33,399 nucleotides of DNA from Branchiostoma floridae (Eukaryota > Chordata > Leptocardii > Amphioxiformes > Branchiostomatidae). The notes beneath the pieces are model-generated. The model searched no databases. It saw only the letters and a list, made by a program, of their open reading frames with translations, and was not told where the DNA came from. The position numbers were made by a program, and so were the translations under genes. The stretch is taken from positions 1,045,827 through 1,079,225 of the forward strand of contig NC_049983.1 of NCBI RefSeq assembly GCF_000003815.2, written 5' to 3'. This document shows, one piece after another, positions 28,353 through 33,399 of the stretch (its first letter is position 1; every line of letters begins with the position of its first letter).

Positions 28353-28530
28353 GAGAAAAATTTCTTTTGGGTAATTTTTATTAATTGATCGCAAACGATA
28401 TTTGTCTTGGTGCGGCCCGTTTGCCCTTTGACACGGAACACGTGAGAGTGACGTCACTCGAAGTTTGCTGGGCGGGCGGGTCGGACGTTTCTTTCTGCTC
28501 TCCTTTTTCGCCCTCCACCACCCCTTTTCT
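28351..28530 (+). repeat. Split direct repeat A2
   Basis: Starts 'ttgagaaaaatttc' and contains 'attaattgatcgcaaac', 'cggcccgtttgccctttga' and the E-box/CRE block (palindrome at 28446-28459). Diverged from A1 by scattered substitutions. About 65 bp of unassigned sequence separates it from B2. Confidence 0.85.
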
Positions 28531-28597
28531 CCGCCAAATGTTATTTAAGGTTAAGAATGTTATTATAGTTGTTGAAGTAGTATTATTATTAGTGCTG

Positions 28598-28684
28598 TGT
28601 TTTCCCCGAAAAAGTTTTTCCCTGATTAAACTTTTTCCTTTTTCTGCCAAACCGTGTCTTTGTTTGAGTTTGTCCGATAATTTT
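28598..28684 (+). repeat. Split direct repeat B2 (3' end of element)
   Basis: Second copy of B1, 'tgttttccccgaaaaag' to 'tttgtccgataatttt', closing the element. Confidence 0.9.
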
Positions 28685-28952
28685 ATGTTATGAAGGATAC
28701 ATTTTCTTTTCTATAGCTTGTTCAAGCCATACGCCACAGGCAGACAGGAAATACTTCTGTAGTGCTCAGCTGTAGGTTAGGTCACTGGCAGACCATTGTG
28801 CTGTACCGGGGATAGTACATTTCTGCTGGCTGTAGGTTTATGTTACAGGTGGGCTAGTATATTGTGCCAGGGATAGTGCGACAGGGAAGTTCCAGTCTAT
28901 TTCTGATTTGAGCTGTATTGTTGTACCCTCAATCGTCGTCATGGCAATAATA

Positions 28953-29168
28953 CATTTTTTTTGCCAGTCTTGTTGTACCTGCCCCTCTCTATTTCTAGTG
29001 AATGAGCAGTTATCCTCATTATGCATATAGCGGATCTTAGCTCAAAATCTATATTTAACCGGATGGACAGGCATTTAGCAGTGTGGCATCCAATAAATGT
29101 ATGCATATCACAAACAGTAGCGGTGAAAGCAAGCCACCTTGAGGAGCACCAGCTAAGACTTTGTGGGG
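28953..29168 (-). pseudogene. LINE fragment: RT domain 4 and C-terminal piece
   Basis: Minus strand. About 29168-29098 encodes KVLAGAPQGGLLSPLLFVI, the conserved PQG...SPLLF block of non-LTR reverse transcriptases. About 29055-28953 in another frame encodes MRITAHSLEIERGRYNKTGK, the start of the C-terminal zinc-binding region. The YxDD box and everything between are deleted. Together with 29960-30299 this is one minus-strand LINE split by the plus-strand LINE tail between them. Confidence 0.72.
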
Positions 29169-29238
29169 CTTTGACTAACAAGTCCACCTCTCTACCACCA
29201 GAGTACGGTCTTCAAGGGTAGCTGTAGATTGTAGACCA

Positions 29239-29950
29239 TAGGTCCTGTCGGAAACCCATGGCTTTGGACATATATGGGTGAAACCTGAGTCGTATAAACT
29301 AGATTACATTGCCGACCAACTTCGCTACCGTCTACAAGATACATTTATACAGGAGTGGTTTGCTCGCATAAAAAGCAATTCAAAACTGTCTTTTCTTAAC
29401 AAATCGAAAAAGTGTTATGAACAAGAGACATACCTTTATGATATATATAACTTTGAAATTCGTAAAGCGATAACCCAGTTAAGAATCAGCAGTCATAAAT
29501 TGAACATAGAAACAGGCAGGTATCATAATGTAGCGCCTGACCAAAGGTTTTGCCCATTCTGTCCAAAGCAAATTGAAGATGAATTTCACTTTGTCATGAT
29601 GTGCAGTAGGTACAATGTTTCACGTAATGAGTTATTCACATTCCTCGAATCAAATACAACAGATTTTAAGAGACTCAATGATACAGACAGATTTGATTAT
29701 ATATTCAGATGTAATAACTCCCACAATGCTAAAATAGGCAAATATATAAAAGACTGCTTTGTCATAAGAAAAAATGCCGAAACTCATAATTAGCCCCACT
29801 CGATTGTAATACAATATCAATGATTTAGGCTAGCTCTTATTGTTCTAGAAATCAGGATGCCAATTATTTTATTCTATATTCATAATCTGCATATGTACTA
29901 AGGTTGATACTTGTTTTAGTAATAAGGATGATAAGTTTGTTTCTTCTTTT
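29239..29950 (+). mobile_element. LINE 3' fragment with zinc-binding tail
   Basis: Open from about 29242 to TAG 29793. The peptide starts near HGFGHIWVKPES, continues TQLRISSHKLNIETGRYHN, and has CPFC...EDEFHFVMMC (C-x2-C...H-x4-C), the C-terminal zinc-binding region that follows RT in many non-LTR retrotransposons. The RT palm is absent, as expected for a 5'-truncated insertion. Sequence to about 29950 is probably its 3' UTR, ending near a T-rich stretch. It is inserted in a minus-strand LINE of a related type. Confidence 0.75.
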
Positions 29951-29959
29951 TTTTTTGCC

Positions 29960-30299
29960 ATACATTGTACCGTGTACGATCGTTGCGCAATAAAGTTCTT
30001 CTGTCTGACAGGGTCCGAAGGAGTTGGCCATGGTCAATCGTGTCGAATGCACGAGAGAAATCAACAAACACGGCGTGGATATCCATTCTTGGACTGCTGT
30101 TTAGTGCGTCGTTCCAAGACTGTAGCAGTGCGGTGACAGTCGAGTGAAAGTTTTGCAAGAAACCCTTGCTGTGATGGAGACAATTTCCGTGTCTCGTAGG
30201 AGAGCATCTTTCAGAAGACCCGCACACACTTTCCCTACACTTAGTAACAATAACCTTCGCTCTTCTCGACATACAACTTTCAGTAGCACGGCAATTCAA
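29960..30299 (-). pseudogene. LINE fragment: RT domains 2-3
   Basis: Minus strand open frame encoding FHSTVTALLQSWNDAL and then HAVFVDFSRAFDTIDHGQLL, the non-LTR RT block with the first catalytic Asp (DFSRAFD), at about 30080-30030. The next RT block (PQG) is found at 29168. After removing the roughly 700-bp plus-strand insert, the spacing fits normal RT. Upstream text is degraded. Confidence 0.75.
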
Positions 30300-30384
30300 G
30301 ATAACATGTTTTAAGAGAACCGCCTGCTAACGCTAGATGGCTTGTGACGTTTACGTTTACACATTCAAGACAAATGGGGTGTGG

Positions 30385-30860
30385 GTAGTTTCTTCGGCCC
30401 GTGACCGAGAGGTTGCGGGTTCGAATTCGCCTGCTGTGTTACCGATCTTGTGCCCTTGGGAAAGGCACTTTACACGACTTTCCTCACTTCACTCAAGTGA
30501 AAATGAGTACCTAGCTTCGGCTTGGGCCGTTCTTCGGATAGGACGTTAAATGGAGGTACCGTGTTCGGGGAGAGCAACACCCCAAGCACGTTAAAGAACC
30601 CGCCGCATGTGCGAACATCCACCCGAGCGGATCAAACCATTCCGGCCAAATTAGGGGTAGGGAATCTCCCGAGCAGCCCTCGTATTAAACCCCTGCTTCG
30701 CCTATTGGGTCAGTTAGTCCTCACTCATAGTGAGCAATTGGGCTGGTCTTAATCATGATGTTTCTGACCTAGGGCGAAGAGTTGCTGTTACAGTTCCAAT
30801 CATGTAACCCGTAACCTTGAGGCCTTGTTACGTGGTGACCATTGAGTAAAAAAAAAAAAA
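30385..30860 (+). mobile_element. tRNA-derived SINE with poly-A tail
   Basis: 'cccgtgaccgagaggttg' and the B-box 'GGTTCGAATTC' (30418-30428) form a tRNA-like head. The body has 'gggaaaggcactttacacga', 'cttcggcttgggcc' and 'gatcaaaccattccggcc'. An A13 run at about 30848-30860 forms the tail. The second copy is at 20693-21850, split by a MITE. No protein is encoded. It probably moved with LINE machinery, as SINEs do. Confidence 0.83.
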
Positions 30861-31126
30861 TCCAATTACTCATCTCGATCATTCTCAGAGACCCATTAAT
30901 TAAGATCTGTCTTTCACTTAAAGGTAACGAGAAAGGTCAGCAGACAGTTCCCTTTAGCACTTCCTTTACTTTCCTAATAGTCTTTACTTGCATTAGTACT
31001 TCTGACGTTTGTCACCTTGAACTGAACTGACTAAAACCTTTTGAAGTGTCTCACATCAACCACTACGATTCTCAGTTTTGGAATCGCATGTCACTATATC
31101 ATAGCCTGGTATCTAGCAATATTATA
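30861..31126. other. No gene recognised
   Basis: Unique-looking sequence. 'tagcctggtatctagc' at about 31103 looks like the ancestral half-unit of the satellite that follows. Confidence 0.45.
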
Positions 31127-31768
31127 GCTCCCGAGTCTCTTCTAGCCTGGTGTCCAGCTCCCGAGTCTCTTCTAGCCTGGTGTCCAGCTCCCGAGTTTCT
31201 TCTAGCCTGGTGTCCAGCTCCCGAGTCTCTTCTAGCCTGGTGTCCAGCTCCCGAGTCTCTTCTAGCCTGGTGTCCAGCTCCCGAGTCTCTTCTAGCCTGG
31301 TGTCCAGCTCCCGAGTTTCTTCTAGCCTGGTGTCCAGCTCCCGAGTTTCTTCTAGCCTGGTGTCCAGCTCCCGAGTTTCTTCTAGCCTGGTGTCCAGCTC
31401 CCGAGTCTCTTCTAGCCTGGTGTCCAGCTCCCGAGTCTCTTCTAGCCTGGTGTCCAGCTCCCGAGTCTCTTCTAGCCTGGTGTCCAGCTCCCGAGTTTCT
31501 TCTAGCCTGGTGTCCAGCTCCCGAGTCTCTTCTAGCTTGGTGTCCAGCTCCCGAGTTTCTTCTAGCCTGGTGTCCAGCTCCCGAGTCTCTTCTAGCCTGG
31601 TGTCCAGCTCCCGAGTCTCTTCTAGCCTGGTGTCCAGCTCCCGTGTCTCTTCTAGCCTGGTGTCCAGCTCCCGAGTTTCTTCTAGCCTGGTGTCCAGCTC
31701 CCGAGTTTCTTCTAGCCTGGTGTCCAGCTCCCGAGTTTCTTCTAGCCTGGTGTCCAGCTCCCGAGTCT
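31127..31768. repeat. 30-bp satellite, about 21 copies
   Basis: Unit 'agctcccgagt(c/t)tcttc' plus 'tagcctggtgtcc', exactly 30 bp, nearly invariant. A single C/T position marks variants; by unit it reads CCT CCCTTT CCCTCT CCCTTT C, so a six-unit (180-bp) period is emerging. The array runs into an assembly gap, so its true length is unknown. Because 30 is divisible by 3, four frames stay open by chance. Confidence 0.95.
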
Positions 31769-31868
31769 NNNNNNNNNNNNNNNNNNNNNNNNNNNNNNNN
31801 NNNNNNNNNNNNNNNNNNNNNNNNNNNNNNNNNNNNNNNNNNNNNNNNNNNNNNNNNNNNNNNNNNNN
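31769..31868. other. Assembly gap, 100 N
   Basis: Exactly 100 undetermined bases, a size commonly used for gaps of unknown length. It interrupts or ends the 30-bp satellite. Confidence 0.99.
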
Positions 31869-32019
31869 CAAAAAAACAGGAAAATAAAATTTTATGAAGG
31901 AACAACAAAGAAAACAGCCGAGAGATCCACTAGAAAAACAGCCAACGTAGGAAGACAAGTCAAAACGGCAAAATTCAAGAAGACGCCAAAAATGGCGGCG
32001 AGCTCAAAACCTTGCGTAC
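31869..32019. other. No gene recognised
   Basis: A-rich sequence after the gap. It has 'aaaatggcggcg' at about 31989, close to a YY1-type core, but no context to support a promoter. Confidence 0.4.
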
Positions 32020-32159
32020 CTGCTTGGCTTGTAAATCCTACGCCCGTAGGGAACTAATCTGTCTTGTCTGTTGTCGGCAAGTTTTCCTATCCGTTCCCAG
32101 AAGGTCGTAGATACTGCAGACTTGCCCCGGTGAGTGTCGAAAACAGTGTTACTGGTCCT
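32020..32159 (-). CDS. Candidate exon, unknown basic peptide
   Basis: Minus strand, possible acceptor 'gttacaaagcag' and strong donor 'CAAGCAG|GTACGC'. The 140-nt open stretch encodes RTSNTVFDTHRGKSAVSTT, FWERIGKLADNRQDR and YGRRIYKPSR. It reads like a real basic protein segment, but no family is recognised. The frame also continues upstream without a stop for a further 12 codons. Neighbouring exons were not found; copy 2 of the Ngaro element begins 295 bp away. Confidence 0.3.
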
Positions 32160-32453
32160 CTGCTTTGTAACATCCTGTCTGTGCGGCTCATTCACAAAGC
32201 TGCTGCGTCAGTCATGCTGGGGTCACCCTAATACACTCGGCAGTGCCGGCGGGGCTCTAGGTGCACGTGGTGCCGACGGTGTTACTTGCCTTCTCCGTCG
32301 ACGTCCGGCCAGACAGTACTGCATATACCTGTGATGTCTAACAAACAACCAAAATAAGCGTCTATTCTCGCAGTGAAACATGCTATCATTCATATCCCAT
32401 ACACAATGCCCGGCACGCCAGTGTCTGCGAGAAGAAAGGACCTCAGCATCACA
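32160..32453. other. No gene recognised
   Basis: Mixed sequence up to the start of the second Ngaro copy, with a GC-rich stretch at 32235-32310. No exon supported. Confidence 0.4.
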
Positions 32454-33399
32454 TGAGAAAAATTTCATTTTGTAATTTTTATTAATTGATCGCAAACTGT
32501 ATCTGTCTTTGTTCGGCCCGTTTGCGCTTTGACCCGGAACACGTGAGAGTGACGTCACTCGTAGTTTGCTGGGCAGGCGGGTCGCACGGATCTTCTCTGT
32601 TCTCCCTTTTCAAGATTGTTTCTTCTCGGATTTGCTGATATGGAGTCTGATTTTGTGCAAGAGAAGACGGGACATCGATGTAAAGTGTGTCGACTGTCGG
32701 TGAGAGGCCATCCGGGTCCATATGGCCGCGGGAAGTGCACGTTTGAGCGACGAGAAGGTTCATCGGATGAAGAATACTTCAAGCAGCAGCGGGGCAGCGC
32801 TCACGTGGAGGAGAAGTTGCGGAGTCTCCGGCGCGACAGCAAAGTTTCCGACCTGGTGCGGGCGGTCTGGTCAGACAGCATCTCTGTGGACACGGACGAG
32901 ACGCAGGTGAGACAGTCGAGCTCACTCAACTTGAAGAAATCGTCGGGTTACAGCAGGGAGAACGCCAGCACTCGGGCTAGACGCGAATCCCCAGCAGTCC
33001 AGTTTTCCCGCCATCGCGCACGTAACGTTAGTACCAGCAGAGAGGCTGGGCCGGCGAGACCAGAAAAGCCTGACATTCGCGATCTCAGAAAGTCTAGGGC
33101 CTTAGTCAGGGAAGTCGACAAAGCGCTGGACGAGTTGTTGGATCCAGATACCAGCCGTGGGAAACAACCCAGGAGCAAGCGTTACGAGGATCGCGGCTCC
33201 GTTTCAAGTTTGTCGCAGTCAGACAGCACGGAGTCGGATTTCGTGAGAAAACTCAGGAGGCGCCAGCAACGCAGGGGGTCGCGCAGGAAGAGTTGCAAGA
33301 TGAAAGGGGAACGTGTCTCTTCGAAACTTTCATATCACGCCGGCGCTGTGATAGCTATGATTCGGACACTTCTGGTATGTCTGATGATTCCCGCTCACG
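32454..33399 (+). mobile_element. Ngaro-like retrotransposon, copy 2 (runs off window)
   Basis: From 'tgagaaaaatttc' at 32454 to the window end the sequence follows copy 1 at a constant offset of 9922 bp. I see three differences: C/T in 'tttttat(c/t)aattg', G/A in 'gcgc(g/a)ggaag', and one T fewer in 'cgaaactttcat'. The A1 repeat and the E-box/CRE block (32540-32560) are intact. The rest of the element is outside the window. Confidence 0.95.
32640..33399 (+). pseudogene. Gag-like protein of copy 2, 1-bp frameshift, truncated by window
   Basis: ATG at 32640 gives the same N-terminus as copy 1, including the C-x2-C-x6-H-x8-C motif. At the run 'aaacttt' (about 33324-33330) this copy has three T where copy 1 has four. 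Downstream text changes from the Ser/Arg-rich frame to a hydrophobic one that begins SYHAGAVIAM. Copy 1's frame looks like the real one, so copy 2 probably carries the lesion, unless this is a homopolymer error. Confidence 0.75.

Larger units (their letters stand above)
22532..28684 (+). mobile_element. Ngaro-like tyrosine-recombinase retrotransposon, copy 1 (decayed)
   Basis: Order on the plus strand: repeat A1, gag, RT/RNase H remnant, tyrosine recombinase, repeat B1, repeat A2, repeat B2. A1/A2 and B1/B2 are direct copies, the split-direct-repeat layout typical of Ngaro and PAT elements of the DIRS order. These replicate by reverse transcription and integrate with a tyrosine recombinase instead of a DDE integrase. 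This copy is dead: gag is frameshifted, the RT core is missing, RNase H is replaced by tandem repeats, and the recombinase lacks its N-terminal part. About 1 kb of an unrelated 162-bp-monomer repeat lies before B1. The start is set by comparison with copy 2 (similarity starts at 'tgagaaaaatttc'). Confidence 0.85.

Noticed and set aside
31046-31958. Four long open frames (245-283 codons) with perfect 10-aa repeats
   Set aside because: The 30-bp satellite is divisible by 3, so frames without a stop in one unit stay open indefinitely. They also run through the N gap. Not genes.

Overview
The window looks like an intron-rich, repeat-rich invertebrate chordate genome, most likely an amphioxus (Branchiostoma). 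The main pointer is the C2H2 zinc-finger gene at 10.7-11.9 kb, whose fingers alternate between a 'CGECGYRTA' type and a 'CDQCDYSA' type, a pattern I associate with lancelet zinc-finger proteins. Secreted-lectin exons (PAN/Apple, F-type lectin, LamG-like), a Ngaro-type tyrosine-recombinase retrotransposon, LINEs, a tRNA-derived SINE and several MITEs fit this. The organism call is inference; no database search was possible.

Layout. 0-10.7 kb is mostly non-coding: a 49-bp tandem repeat, a GT-rich tract, a 29-bp tandem repeat, two candidate minus-strand exons (2141-2290, 3787-3920), a candidate S/T-rich plus exon (6838-7041), and a diverged repeat carrying 162-bp monomers (8.5-10.5 kb). That repeat is split by a 1.16-kb element with unusual G/C-homopolymer inverted ends. 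10.7-11.9 kb holds the only complete host coding exon, a 404-aa zinc-finger protein. 14.5-15.6 kb holds the 5' end of a minus-strand gene: two phase-compatible exons with a dead duplicate exon between them. 18.2-22.4 kb holds minus-strand exons PAN, F-type lectin (two exons) and a LamG-like end. The PAN-to-lectin junctions agree in phase, so they are probably one multidomain lectin gene. Its introns contain a pogo/Tigger-like MITE and a SINE interrupted by a TTAA-flanked piggyBac-like MITE.

22.5-28.7 kb is one decayed Ngaro-like retrotransposon with split direct repeats in the order A1, gag, RT/RNase H remnant, YR, B1, A2, B2. Inside it, the RNase H region has expanded into about 80-bp satellite monomers, the later ones organised as a 162-bp two-monomer higher-order repeat. 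A copy of the 162-bp-monomer repeat also sits between YR and B1. A second, nearly identical element starts at 32454 and leaves the window.

28.9-30.3 kb is a minus-strand LINE interrupted by the tail of a plus-strand LINE. It is followed by a tRNA-type SINE (30.4-30.9 kb), a 30-bp satellite with an emerging 180-bp higher-order period, and a 100-N assembly gap (31769-31868). No bacterial-style operons, CRISPR arrays, rRNA or functional tRNA genes were seen.
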